Origin: Talpa occidentalis | Taxonomy: Eukaryota; Chordata; Mammalia; Eulipotyphla; Talpidae | Assembly (NCBI RefSeq): GCF_014898055.3 | Contig: NW_023600993.1 | Location: 19,558,850-19,622,849 of the forward strand | Direction: 5' to 3' | Length of the DNA: 64,000 nucleotides | Made by a program: the position numbers and the translations under genes | In this document: one piece after another, positions 48,311 through 60,290 of the stretch | Position numbering within the stretch: position 1 is the stretch's first letter | How the letters are laid out: the number at the start of each line of letters is the position of its first letter | Notes under the pieces: generated by a model | The model's database searches: none | Told to the model about the DNA's origin: nothing | What the model saw: the letters and a program-made list of their open reading frames with translations, nothing else

Positions 48311-48599
48311 TAAATTATTTGTATTGAGATAACTGGGATTTTTATGTCAGGCAAAGATGTTTTGTAACCTTTTCAACACCTTCTTTTCCATCCATTCAGC
48401 TTTCATTCTTTCGTTTTATGATTTCTTTCCTCTTTTTCCTACCAGGTCATATTAAAAGATCTTACTGGGGTGGGATGTGGAGGGAGAAGAGAATCCTGAG
48501 AATACTAACAAAAGAGGGAAGGAATTCAGGCTGTCACTGAGATACACGACTCAGATCAGACCTTAGCCTGATATAAAGTTATTTCTCAATCAGTAGCTT

Positions 48600-48870
48600 T
48601 CCTGATGTTAGCAAAAAGTAAAGACACCTGAAATTCAGATTGCTTTTTTTCAACCCTCAAATGCCTATGGAGGTTTCCAGCTGTCTTCGAATCATACCAT
48701 GTGGTGGTTGGAATTTCAAGTGCTTCTCCGGAACCCCCTACCTGCAAACTGTGGGCAGCTTCCTCTTGGCACCACGTCAGTGTAATTTGTATATGCTGAT
48801 CTCCTATCGCCTGGGGAGTGAATGATGGAATATTCATGCTGGTGACCATTCATTTTCCCTCTGTGAAAAA
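48600..48870. promoter_or_regulatory. Candidate conserved non-coding element
   Basis: A complex, non-repetitive block with several CpGs (tcttcgaa, ctccgga, cacgtcag, tatcgcc), balanced composition and E-box/CRE-like words (accatgtggtgg at about 48695, caccacgtcagtg at about 48771). The 87-codon minus and 61-codon plus frames here are in conflict and show no domain. Regulatory role is inference. Confidence 0.35.
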
Positions 48871-50399
48871 CCTCTGCTATCATCCTCTTGAAAAGCAGTT
48901 ATGGAATTCTCCTGCTGCTTTTGTGAGAAAAAAAATCACACCCAAATAGAGTCCAGAAAATCCATTTTCTAACTTGAATCAGATGCTTGGAGTGGATCCT
49001 AGTTGAAGCTACGAGCCTTTCCTGTGATCCTCTTTTGTTGGTTTCAACCCCCAGCTGAGGACATGCTTGGCTTTCTGTTCCAGGAGCTTTGTCTTACAAG
49101 TTAATAAGTTTGTCAACTCAAGTGCAATGCCGGGGTTTATATCTCACTTTCTAATATCATAAGACTGATATTTGGATGTCTTTGAAGGACAATTTAGAAT
49201 GTCTGGATTACTCTAAAGGTGTCTCATTAAAAATTACAAGATCAAAATCACAGAAATTAAGAATCAATTTTGAATTAGTAAATTTGTCCCTCAGATTGAA
49301 AACAACCTGATCTGTCATCATTGCTTTAATGTGTTTATAGTCTCAAGGGAAACTTGTTAACCCATGTTCAGCAACTTGCAAACCCACTGTGGTCTAGCAC
49401 CATTGCTCTTGAAATTTCACCTGCCACCTCAAACAAGTATTCAAGGGAAGCACAGCTAGGATTGTGCTGTGTGTTTTCTGCAAGGGTCACATATCAGTTT
49501 GGGTTTCTGAGACAAATATCTGGATGGTGATAGCATATTAGGGAAATGATCCTAAAATCTAGGACTGAGGTAGAAGTAAAATGACCAAAGGGAAAAGAAT
49601 AAGCTAACAATAACAACAATAATAAAAGGTGAATTACTGACATGGCCACCGTGGGGTGATTGGATTCAGTCCCATCACAGTCTCTGCAGGAACTCTACCT
49701 CCAAAGGACAAGATTTTAGGTCAAGCATTCCCTGAATCCTCTCCCCATTGTTTAATGGTGACCTCCAAGAACGTGAACCACCTTTTCTCTGGTTGCTTGT
49801 TCACATGAGATGATACAATCCTGAACTTTGGAGGAAGCCCTGTGACAGAAAAGTATAGAGAAATTGTAGAACATAAGTGATGTGGGTCTTCATCATGTGA
49901 ATGCATCTTGTCCATGGAAACCTACAGCTACCCAGAAATAAGAGGTGGCTTGAGGGGATGTGATGGTGGCTCCCAAATGATCTGCCACTGTCCCAAAAGC
50001 TCTTCAAATAAGGGATATTCAGATTATCCCCAAGATGAAAGGGCAGTGAGGGGAGAGAAAGAAAGCAGTGCAAGAAGTAGAAACTGCCTAGGAAGGAGGT
50101 AGAAGTAGAATGAGTAGCAAAGTAACTTAGATGGGAGAGGCAAGGTTCAAGGTCATGTGTAATATACACACCCACTGGGGGTGTTCACCACTCCCCATCA
50201 TGTATATCTCTTTTCCCTGCTCTACCTTAGCCATGCTCCTGTCTTAACTTGGAAACCTCTCTTGCCAGCAATTTCTCTGTACAAATCCTGTTTGACCTTC
50301 ACAGCATCAAGATCCTCCCTTGATGGTTCTTCATTTGGCACACTTCATAGCCAGGATAAATCCCTCCTTCTACATTCTTAAATACTATAGTCAATTCAT
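48871..50399. other. Unassigned sequence
   Basis: No gene or named repeat. The 124-codon minus frame at 49801-50175 (S/H/F/L-rich) reads through low-complexity sequence and has no recognisable domain. Confidence 0.42.
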
Positions 50400-50470
50400 A
50401 TTTTCATTTATTTATTCATCTACTCAACAACTATTTATTGACCACCTAGTACATGCTTGGCATATAGACT
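50400..50470 (-). mobile_element. LINE-2 3'-end scrap, antisense
   Basis: The words ctactcaacaactatttatt (about 50430) and gaccacctagtacatgcttg (about 50440) match the antisense end of L2 (caacaaatatttattgagca, then 'cctactatgtgccagg'). Confidence 0.6.
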
Positions 50471-50534
50471 ATTTTTCATTTGAATTAATTATATCTTATA
50501 CTAAACCTTCTGAATCAAGGGCTGTGTCTTAGAT

Positions 50535-50735
50535 CTCCATGGCATTCATCCTCAAACTATGGTTCATAGACCAGCAGTATCAGTATCCCCTGGAAATTTG
50601 TTAAACATGCCATTTCTTGGTCTTATGTCAGAAGTGCTGAATCAGAACCTCTGGGGTGAGCACAACATTCTGTTTTATTAAGACTTCCATGTGATTTTTG
50701 AGGTTCACAGTATTTTAAGAATCAGAATATCCCCT
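50535..50735 (+). mobile_element. MER5A-type hAT-Charlie DNA transposon
   Basis: Sense landmarks: cctcaaactatggttcatag (about 50550), cagcagtatcagtatcccct (about 50572), ggaaatttgttaaacatgcc, gctgaatcagaacctctggg (about 50636), and ttccatgtgatttttgaggt. The second element of this family in the window. Confidence 0.87.
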
Positions 50736-52109
50736 CTATTTGACCATAATAAATAATCAATACATTTTTGTTGATTCGGATTAGATTTCATAGGCTGGTT
50801 GGAAGTCCTGATCTAAGCACTTTGGTTCTTAGAAGTAATGAATTCTTTTTGAATGCAAAGGCTCAAATGAAAACGGACCCTTCCATGTACCATAAAAATG
50901 ATGCATTCACCCACGAGGCAGTGGGCAGCATGGGCTATTCTCAGTTAATATGCCACAGAAGCATTTAGATAGAGTGCTGGACTGCTAGCAAGAGTAAGCT
51001 GCTCTTCTGCCCTGTCCCCAGCCAGAGGTCCCTAGGACCACATGCCTGTCTAATGTGAATGACAAGGTCTGTATGGGTCAGTGCTTCCTTGGTGTTCTTT
51101 GTGCCCTGCCAATCAGTAGGAGGGCATATCCAGTTGATACACGGAAAAGGGTGAGCCCTGCGGAGGGGGAGAAGCACTTGGGTGAGTCTTAAACCTCAAG
51201 CCTGTCATTCTCTGGTTGGAGATCAAGCTCTTTGAGCAATTGCGTCAAAATGGGTGATTGATGATGCCACTTGTCAGTGTCCCAGGAAGTCCGGGTTTGT
51301 ACCCAGGCTCTTGAAAAACAAGATCTGGCCCTACCAATTGCAATGTTTTCTCTCCTATTGCAACTCTGGCTTCACAATCCCTTTGTGCCAGGGAATGGGA
51401 AACCACACAACTTTTCACACCCTCACACCATTTATGACCCATTTTACAAAGTATGTCAAAGATGCTTTATAAATGAGAAGCAACTGGAAAAACTACAATA
51501 ACCTTTGTAGTTTCTAGGACAAAGGTCAGGGAAGAACAGGCACTTTCTCCTGAGTCATAGGTTGGGAGGCTGCTTTGCTGTAGCAGAATATGTCTCGTAG
51601 TTGCTGCTGCACCGGCGACCCGATGATGCATTTTGGAAAATCTACAGGAGCGCTGCAGGGGGCATGTCCTGTGGCTAAGAATGTTGCTTTCAATCACGAC
51701 TCTTGGCATCTACCACCAGATGGAATCATAGCAATCTGTAATCATTTTCAGAGGCCATTTCTATCCTCTGCCTGGGAAGGGAGATTCCATAAAAAGGCAG
51801 AAACAGTTTACCAGTAGATGCAGGTGGTAAATCCTCACCTTCTTGAAGAAATGCCTGGTGGGGCCAGGGGAACAAATAGCTAAAATCAGCCAGGGGCAGT
51901 GCTTATTTTGCCCTGTCATCCCTCTTAGAAAAACACTTAACATCTTTCTCAGAAAGGAATCTCTGTACTCCCTTGTCCCTGTTAGTTAACTGGGTTGTAT
52001 TGTGTCCTCAGATTTGTGGTTTTCATGACAAGATAAATTAATCTTTACTAGCAGATGCACCCCAAATGCGGTACTCTTTCAAGTCAGTTCAGTAAGAATT
52101 AATTGAGTC
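50736..52109. other. Unassigned unique sequence
   Basis: No gene seen. It contains the CpG-bearing, CTCF-like stretch listed at 51590-51800, and a weak SINE-tail-like phrase at about 51290-51325 (gggtttgtacccaggctctt). Confidence 0.42.
51590..51800. promoter_or_regulatory. Candidate regulatory block with CTCF-like motif
   Basis: The word ccaccagatggaatc starting at 51713 matches the CTCF core (CCACCAG-A-TGG) except at its last positions. Five CpGs fall in the preceding 70 bp (ctcgta, accggcgacccgatg, agcgctg). The block is not repetitive. Motif match by eye only, so the binding claim is inference. Confidence 0.35.
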
Positions 52110-52350
52110 CTGCTACATCAATGGTTTTCAAACTTCAGTGTGCAAAAGGAAGTTTAACTAGAGCATACAGAGAAAACAGAACAAGTGAAAATTTATTAAA
52201 ACAGAGTCAGCAGACTCTACTTTAAATAACTGAAGTTTAATTTTGATAGGAGGTGGTGGTGGGACTGGGGTGGGGTGTACTTAAAAGGCTTGATAGCTGG
52301 AACTTTAATCCAGGTGAACCTAATGCAGTCTTTATATCAGACAGTGAGGA
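52110..52350 (+). mobile_element. MER5-like DNA transposon relic
   Basis: It starts aatggttttcaaacttcagt (about 52121), as MER5/Charlie ends do, and ends near gtgaacctaatgcagtcttt (about 52314), resembling the usual 'gtgattctgatgcag'. The middle is diverged, so the assignment is moderate. Confidence 0.5.
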
Positions 52351-52499
52351 ACCATGTATTAAATGACCATTCTTTTAATGGTGGTCACCTATGTCCAAGG
52401 GGAAGACTCTGCTAGCATATTTCCACATTGTTGTAGGCTTGAAACCTATAGAATGTTGTTAACCAATGTTACCTCAATACAAATTTAATTTTTAAAAAT

Positions 52500-53645
52500 T
52501 CTCATCCTACACTTTCTTAGAATACTAATTTGACTGATTTTCTGCCTAACTCTGAATTGCTTGCTCACAGTGTCTTTGAGCTCATCTTCCTCATCTGGCA
52601 CTCTGAATATCGGAATTCCTCAATGCTGTGTTTTAGATTCCTTCCTCTTCTCATCCTCTGTGCTTCTCCAGGGCAATATTATCAGTTATATCCATTATCT
52701 CCAATAATCTAACTTCCAAAGGGTCATCTCCATGGCAAAATTCTCCTCTGAAGGCCAGACTCCTACCTATATCTATCCTATTTGCCCGCTCAATTTATTC
52801 ACCTGGGTTACTCTAGGTTGGTTAATTTACAAGTCCCAAACTAAACTCATGGTCACCCTAGAACCATCTCATTCTCCAGAATTCTTTGGTTAAGTAGAGA
52901 ATTAAATGAGTATGTCAGAAGACTAGGAGGTTCCCTAATGTCTTCCTCTACCTCCCTGACATGCTTTACCCAACATAATCCATTTTCTCCCCATGCACTG
53001 CCAAGTTTTGCCTCCAGAATATCTCTTATACATGTCAATGTCTGTTTATGTCCTTGGCCACTATTCTAGACAAAGCTACCATAATGTCATGTTTAGATTG
53101 TACTGATAGCCTATAATCTGGGATTCTTCTATCAAATCTGGACTCTCTCCTTCAGGGATTTCCTAGTCTTCAAAACATTCCCATTTTCATCCTTAATCTA
53201 AATAAAGAATAAAATCTTTAACATGGCCTATGAAACCTTGACACCTTGAAACCTTTCTACCATATAACCTTTAAATAGTCTATCACTTCTGTCCATCTTA
53301 TGTCCTCTTGCCTGTATAAATCCTATATATCCTTTGATCTCAGCTTAAGTTACTTATTCAGGAAAGTGCTTCCAAATGCCCTTCTGAGCTTATCATATCT
53401 ATCATATCATAGCTTATCATATCTTTACTATACTTGTGAATAAAACTATATTAGAAATTCTACTACTTTCATTATATGTCTTAGTTTAGATATACATTAA
53501 TGTGATACAATCATTTGTGATAGGTTTTCCCCACTAAATAGCAATCTCAATGAGAAAAGAGACCATGTCTATTTTTTGTGTACAATTATTTCTCCAGTGC
53601 CAAGTACGTAACAGGTCTGTAATAAGGAGGACTCAGCAAATATAT
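52500..53645 (+). mobile_element. LINE-2 fragment, sense, long
   Basis: Order of L2 3' landmarks: acctatatctatcctatttg (about 52765), aactaaactcatggtcaccc (about 52839), catgcactgccaagttttgc (about 52994), catggcctatgaaaccttga (about 53222), ctcagcttaagttacttatt (about 53339), caggaaagtgcttccaaatg (about 53359), and the 3' end caatctcaatgagaaaaga (about 53543) then tccagtgccaagtacgtaac (about 53593). About 1.1 kb, diverged. It carries a 24-bp-period microduplication at 53387-53424. Confidence 0.78.
53387..53424. repeat. agcttatcatatct microduplication
   Basis: The 14-bp word agcttatcatatct occurs at 53387-53400 and 53411-53424, a period of 24 bp, with an intervening atcatatcat. Confidence 0.85.
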
Positions 53646-53874
53646 GAACATTTGCTTCACTTGTATGTTAGAGTAAGGACCCTGCCTAATGTTCATCCTG
53701 GTGTCCTGCTGATAATTTTAAGACTACAGCAGACAGACAATATCCTGAATCACTGTCATTCTTTGTTGCCTGGGAATTTAGGGGCTTTTATTCAGAAAAC
53801 TGCATGACAAAGTCAATAGCACTATTTGGAGAGAAAGAAGGAAAGAAAGCTTAAAGGGGCCCTCTTTGAAAATT

Positions 53875-54236
53875 CATGGAATATTACTCAGAATTCAAAA
53901 AAGATAAACACATACAATTTGCAGCAACATGGATGGCGCTGGAAGGGATCATGCTCAGCGAAATAAGCCAGAAAGAAAAAGAAAAATACCGGATGGTCTC
54001 ACTCATAGCAGGAATCTAGAAAACTTAAATAAGGGACCAGGAAAATGAATAACTATAAGAAAGTGAAAATCAAAATCAACAAAAATCTATGAACCAGAGA
54101 CACTCTATGGGGAGTAGGGGGCAGGAGGGGAGGGATTGGGGTCAAAATAAGGGGGTTGCAATTGTATGGGGAATATAAAAATAAAATTTATTATAAAAAA
54201 ATAAAATAAAGTTAGATTGTAACAATAAAAAAAAAA
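53875..54236 (+). mobile_element. LINE-1, 5'-truncated young 3' end
   Basis: It starts at atggaatattactcag in ORF2 and includes the ORF2 stop at about 54019, a G-rich 3'UTR tract (about 54110-54165) and an A-rich tail ending in a run of A near 54227-54240. It is very similar to 1690-2000. The flanks share gaaaattca (53868-53876) and gaaaaaattca (54237-54247), a probable target duplication with A-run length difference. Dead on arrival. Confidence 0.88.
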
Positions 54237-55414
54237 GAAAAAATTCAGTGTCCACTTAGGATTTCAGGGAAAAGGCATGTTTTAATATACTAGTGGAGAT
54301 CCAGAGTAGATGTGCCATTTATATTCTACAAGACATAAAATGGATGGTTACTTGTATTTTTAATTTATCTTTGTTTTGAGGGAAACTGGCTTTCTAATTA
54401 GAGTAGCTTTTTAATATCTTTTTGATCCATGGCAGGGAGAATGAAAGTTAGTGCTTGGATACTGAGAATCTTTGAGACACTGTACTATTTCTTTTGATGA
54501 AAAAGGACCCATGGTTATACTTTAGAGACTATGTTGGCAGTCCCAAAGGTCCCGTTGCATCTTCAGTAGAGTAAATGTACAAGAGAGAACTGCTGGAGGG
54601 AAGCATGGAGTGACATCCAGAAAATGTAACAATTTTTTTTTTTTTTGGCCAGGCATTGTGTAAATTATATTGTCAGTTTGTCCTATGCTTCAATACCAGT
54701 TTAATCCCCAAGGCTCAAGAGTTTAGTTTGATTTGGAAGGTTTTTACTATCAGCTCAGGTTTGATTTTTGACATCTCATTTTGGTGAATTGAAGGATTTT
54801 CACTGGAAAAGGAGTGAGAGGCCAAATCCACTGAATTAGTTTGGTCCCCACCATCCTAGACATACCTCTGAATTGGTATTGAATGACTTGTATTAATTGA
54901 TTTTCTTGTTCCGTTCTGTCAGCCATTCTCTATTCCTTGTTACGTGATATCTGTATTCTCGGTTAGTTCTGAGAAAGAAGTGCCCATCAGAACTTCATAA
55001 ATGCATAGGTACCTATTAACTGGGTCATTTTTCAGAGGAGCTTTGAATGAAACCACTTATGTGGCATCAAAAGACATAAGTATCTGAGGGAATGTGCTAT
55101 TGGTTGGGAGGTGCTAGATAGATTGAAAAAAACTTGAGTTGCACTGTCACCCTTGGGTCTACTGTTTTCTTCTTTTAGGATGAAATTGTGATTTTTTTTA
55201 TATTGAATCATCAATAATTCCTGGGGCATCTTACACTGATATTCATAGCTTATACATTTAGTTATTTTTTTTTTTTCAGTTTGAATGTGCTTTCTTTCAC
55301 AGACTCAGAAAACACTCTTGAAGCCTTTAAGAGACCCTGAATTTTATTTAATTTCTTCCTCTGCCTTTTGAAGGGAAGTATTGGCATTTCGAAAGAGTTA
55401 GGAAAGTGATATTT

Positions 55415-55510
55415 TTAAAATCTATATGCTGAGCACTATGCCAGGTACTTTACATATGTTATCTGACTTGCAAGTGTTTCTTTATACTGTGATGGTGGAA
55501 ATAAAATAGA
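55415..55510 (+). mobile_element. MIR SINE, 5' part
   Basis: The phrase gctgagcactatgccaggta (about 55429) followed by ctttacatatgttatctgac (about 55448) matches the sense MIR start (cttactatgtgccaggcact, then 'tttacatgtattatctca'). Confidence 0.75.
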
Positions 55511-55929
55511 CCTCACACATTCTGTAAAATTTTTCTCTGAAAATAACAAGATAAAGGAAAATAGACTTTAGGATGACCACGCAAAACATATTTGGCTTTG
55601 TAATGCAAACACTAACAATCCTAATTTAAAAATACTGAGTTAAAATAACACAGACTCCATTTTTTTTTTAAATGGGAAAAAGTAGCTGGTAGAATGGGAT
55701 ATAAAGAGGAAGGTGTTTAATAAATACCTTCAAAGCACAGCAAATAAACATGGAAAAACTAAACCAAGAGGCAGAATTTGGGGGTAAATGAACATAATGA
55801 CTTGTACTATGTTCTGAAATTTTTTGTATTTAGCTGTGTTGGTATATTGAGCATAAAACTGTAGTTGCTTGCTGCATCACATCATGTGATGAGAAAAAAA
55901 TGTCTGTAATAACAACCTGGCTTCTGAAT

Positions 55930-56060
55930 TATACTTGCATAATTCCTCTGTTTAATAACCACAATCAAGCCCAATAATAAGAATGATAGATGTCTTTCCA
56001 AAGGTCACTCAGCTACTTAGTGATTGCTGGACCAGTGTTTATTCCCTAATGTAAATTATC
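55930..56060 (+). mobile_element. MIR SINE, 3' part
   Basis: The phrase ccaaaggtcactcagctact (about 55998) followed by tagtgattgctggaccagtg matches MIR 'ccaaggtcacacagctagta' and its downstream part. Short. Confidence 0.65.
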
Positions 56061-58691
56061 TTTCATTTCTAAGGGAGAAGGGATTCCTTCTTTGACTTGT
56101 CAAAGTTATTTTCCATCAAACTAATGAAAATCAAGTAGAGCACCATACTTGGAATTCACCTTTTGGAATTGGAAATTTAGCCATAAAATAGGTCTAGATC
56201 CAGCTTAATTGCCTTTGATTTTAGCTTTATGTTTTCTCCAGAGACTCAAGACTTGTTATAGCAGCCCATAAAGCTAAGATCAGACAGGTTGGATAATTTG
56301 CTTTCCACGAAATGACTGGCTTTTTGTTTCCAGTAGAAATAGGTGCATTGTTATATTTGAGATGTTTGGAAGCCAAGCATTTGGAACTCTGTATTATGTG
56401 ATATTATACCATTGTATAAAAATAAGATATGAAAAATTACCTAAATGCCACAAAATGATACAGAATAGGACTTTTGTATAAAAATGGTTTATTTCAAAAA
56501 ACCATGCCTGCACTTCTAGTTAAAGCTAAGATAAAATAAAGGAGCCTAATTTTGAGCCCTAATTACTTACTTTTGCCTGAGCTCATATTTTCTATCATCT
56601 ATGAGAATCAAGGTGACATCAGCTTTTTCTGTAACATTGAATTGTGTCAATGGTAGTACCTCTTTCCCTAGGTTAATTATGAAAACTCTTTAGGGAAACA
56701 AAAAATAGTTCTGCACAAATTAGTTCAAAATACTCAAACTGAAAGTGAAATGACTAGTATAATACTAGTATTCTTGAGTACTAGTAAGTATCTTTCTCAG
56801 GCTTTGGTTATGTCTTCAAGGGATTTTTTTTTCCCTTCAGTAATATGCAGAATGAAACAGTACATATTAGAATGAGAAAAAGAAAATTCTTGAAAGTTTG
56901 TGCTTAAGCATGAATTTAGATGGGTTAAAATACCTATCAGAGAGACAATCTTTGAGAGGCTGAATAAGGACTCTTGGGAAAGAATTGGGGCATTTTTTAA
57001 ATGGAAAAAAAAAAAACCCTGAACAAACTATCATTAGATATGTTTTGGCCTCTCTGGGCAAGCAAGTGTTGGTTAAGTCTCTCAAAGCCACCCTGTACTT
57101 CTAGAAGGATAGTCTTTTACATATAAAGACCTTACATATAAAAACTTCACAGAGGGCTGATGCAGTTATCTGGAAATTTCAACGAAAAAACTAAATCCCT
57201 TCCCTCTAAAAGCCCAAGAAAATAAGCAGAAACAAGGAGAATTGAAAACCCAGCTAGAATGCAATTCATTGCTATTTTACTGCTTTCTGTTGGTAAATTT
57301 TTTGGATTTTATTGGTACTTTCCTTCTATTGTTATGACAAATAATTTTCTCATTTACACAATTGTATTGAGTTCCTAGTGCTTGAACATTAGCGTGGCAA
57401 TGTGTGGTACAAAGTCTCAAGATTTGATTTTGTTGTGTTTTATATGGGGGTGGGGAGTGGATGTGGGTTTTAAAGTCAGTATTTTGAGATCATAGCTTCT
57501 TAGCAACCTAGGTTCCCAATTGTGCTTATACATAATACTTTAAAGACTCCAAAGTAATGGAATTTAATGTAACAAATAATGAATTCCTACATTCATTCCA
57601 ATTATCAATTTGTAAGAAGACATCAGAGATGAATGATAAGGAAAAATATTCCAAAATAACTTACCAAGGGCAATGAAGATCCACTCTATAAATTCCAGAC
57701 CATTTAGGAAGGTTTCTGCTTAGAGTCTGGAGAAGAGGTAGAAGGAATAGATTTGAAAACTTTAGCTTTTTCGTTGCCTTTTTGTCTCTATGTTCATATA
57801 TAAGTGATATGAGAGATGTTGATCACATTACTTCAGGTATTACTTTTAGTCCAGACTAACATATCACATAGTTTCCCCCCATACCAAATTTCTCATAAGG
57901 AATCAGAGGATCAAGAAATGACATGATGTTTTTGTTTTCCTCATTCTCCTAAGAATTACTTGCTTTTGTAATAGGCTCCATTTTTATGGCCAAATAAACT
58001 TTCAGTGACTTCGTAAGATGAGACTCTAGGCACACTTCTTGTTTAAATTGCCCAAATTGCTTGGATTTCTACTGCTTTGTCTCAGAGACTGGTCCACAGG
58101 AGGCATGACCAATGACTGTGCACCCAACAGGAAGCTCAGTGGTTCAGTTACAATCTTTCTGTCACTCGCAGTCTAATCTATACCAAACACTGGTCCAAAA
58201 TACAAGAAAAATGCAAATTGAAGTGATTAAAAAACACTTTGAAGCCTACTTGCTGGTCACTAACATGTACCAAAAATGAATCAAGTGCCACTTAGCTGAG
58301 AACACAAGTTCCAAAGCAGAGGAAATCTGGGAAAAGTCAGAGAAGCCATGTCTGTTCTGATCTGAGTAATTATTTCAGCATTCTCCGTTATAGTTCCTTC
58401 TTGACATAACAGAAATTATGTGGTATGAGTGAAAGTATACAAAACAGGCAAAACTCATCATTGGCACCAAGAGTCAGGGTGTGTGGAATTATTCCAATGG
58501 CAGTACCTCTCTGTTGTTATTGAAAATAATTACTCACAGTAGTTACTATGAATAGTAATTGGAAAAGAGTATGGGAGATTTGTTTCTTGAGCTGATGGGG
58601 ATTACACCAAGGTGTTTACTTATGGAAAATTCAACGACCCACTTAAGTTTTGTGCATTTTGTAAATGCATGCTGCCTTGTTAAGCATACAG

Positions 58692-58715
58692 GGATGTGGA
58701 TAAGGATGTGGATAA
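58692..58715 (+). repeat. 12-bp perfect tandem duplication
   Basis: The unit ggatgtggataa occurs twice head to tail (58692-58703, 58704-58715). Confidence 0.93.
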
Positions 58716-58730
58716 GTCATAGTACAACAG

Positions 58731-58748
58731 TTTTTTTTTTTTTTTTTT
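58731..58748 (+). repeat. Poly(T) run of 18
   Basis: An uninterrupted T18. On the minus strand it would be a poly(A) tail, but I recognise no retroposed gene next to it. Confidence 0.93.
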
Positions 58749-58949
58749 AATGTGGTGCAAATCCAAAGGCAGAAACATGCAGTGGCTCGAAGAGTTTGCA
58801 GGGTGTGGTCCTGGGGGACAAGCACAAAACCCTGAGGTAGGAAGTGATCCACCACATTTTCCTTGGGGTTGCAAAGTGAATTGAATATTAATTTCAATCC
58901 CCTCTAACCAGGGCAAGCAAGGTGGCCAGTATTAACAAGACATAATTTG

Positions 58950-60290
58950 AGTGTTAAATTTTTAATGAATTCATCTAATATTTAATGGATTCTAACCACT
59001 AGCAGACTAGGGTGCTGGGGCTGCAGGAATGAATGCAACCCCACTCCTTTAGTACTTGTATTCTAACAAGAGACTCAGGCCATAAACCTGAAAATAAATT
59101 AATGTAGAGGGAGTTCCAGTGGTAAGTGCTAAGGAGAGGAAAGCATCAATCATATGAGTGGGGTAAGAGGTGACAGGAAGGGGAGTAGCTTGTCAAGCCA
59201 GAGCAGTGAAGGAAGGTTTCTTAAGAAGGTGACAAGTGGCGCCAGACGTGAGTGAGGTGGTCCCTGAAGGTAAGAGGGGAGCATGTTAACGAAGCAGCAG
59301 TGGGCCGTGTAGGGTGATAAAACTGCACAGAGAACAATGCCACTGTCACAGGGCAAGCAAGAGGTCAAGAAGGAGGGGCCAGTAGGAGATGATGTCAGAG
59401 CTGACAGGGTCCTTAGAGCATCCAATAAAAGATTTTTGAGACAATTTGGAGTAAGAGGAATGACATGACTGTATATTCAGAGGCTCACTCTGGCAGCTCC
59501 ACTGGGAATAGACTAAATGGAAATAGGAGCAGAAGCAGGGAAATTTGCTTAATCTAGGTGGGATTGTACCAGGTAGTCACAATGAAAGTGGTGACAAGCC
59601 TGCAGATTCTGAACACGGATGGGCAAGGCTTCTTGACATTGATGACCTGGATATGCAGTAAGACAGAGAGGGAAGAGTGAAGGATTAATCCTAGCATTTT
59701 AACCTGAGCAGCAGCTGGAAGGATAGAATTGGCATTCACTGAGAAGGGAAAGACTACAGGAGCAAAGTTTTTGATGGGGGCTGAGGGCAGGAAGGAATAG
59801 GGAGGGGGAATCAGGAGCTTAAATCTGCACATTTTCAGTTTGAGAGGTTAAACACTGGAATATTGATATCAAGTAGGCTGCCACATTGATCCATCTGGAA
59901 CTCAGAGAGCAGAGCTGGGCTGAAGAAATCAGGCAAGGAGACCAAGGAATGTAGATAGAGGTAGGTGAGAATCCAGGAGCTAGTGGAGGTTGGAAGCCAA
60001 ATTAACAGTGTTTCATCAAAGAGAAACTAGTTGCTTGTGCCCAATACTGTTAAGTCAAAATAACTGAAGACTAAGAATTGATCATTGGTTTTAGCAATGT
60101 GGGAGGTCTCTGCCACCCTTGAAAGGCTCAGCTTTGGCGGGGTGCAAGGAAGAGAGGTCTTTTACAGAAGATTCAAGAAAGAATAGGAGAGACAATAGAG
60201 GCAACTTTTCCAAAGAGTTTTGCTATAAAAAGAAGAGAAATTGATGATTGCTGCAGGGGAAGGAGAAGAGGGGTTACTCGGTATTTTCTT
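58950..60290 (-). mobile_element. LINE-2 fragment, antisense, about 1.3 kb
   Basis: The plus strand carries antisense L2 words in order: catctaatatttaatggatt (about 58971), gggtgctggggctgcaggaa (about 59010), gtgctaaggagaggaaagca (about 59127), gtgacatgactgt-like gaatgacatgactgtatatt (about 59458), ctcactctggcagctccact (about 59485), gacttgg-type interior, ggaaggatagaattggcatt (about 59717), ttcagtttgagaggttaaac (about 59834), gactaagaattgatcattgg (about 60070), ttggttttagcaatgtggga (about 60085) and aaagagttttgctataaaaa (about 60212). The apparent frames on the minus strand (59150-59425, 59554-59832) are relics or chance within it. Confidence 0.82.

Larger units (their letters stand above)
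54248..58690. other. Mostly unassigned sequence with MIR relics
   Basis: No gene recognised over 4.4 kb. Two weak MIR relics are listed separately (55415-55510, 55930-56060). T-runs occur near 54632-54646 and 55264-55279. Frames such as 56867-57091 show no domain. Confidence 0.42.

Noticed and set aside
49801..50175. 124-codon minus frame rich in S, H, F and L
   Set aside because: No signal peptide pattern, domain or splice context that I can defend. Plausible by chance in a 64-kb window.
51285..51330. Sixth SINE tail (gggtttgtacccaggctctt)
   Set aside because: Only about 23 bases resemble the tail, with no T/A-rich tail structure and no target duplication.
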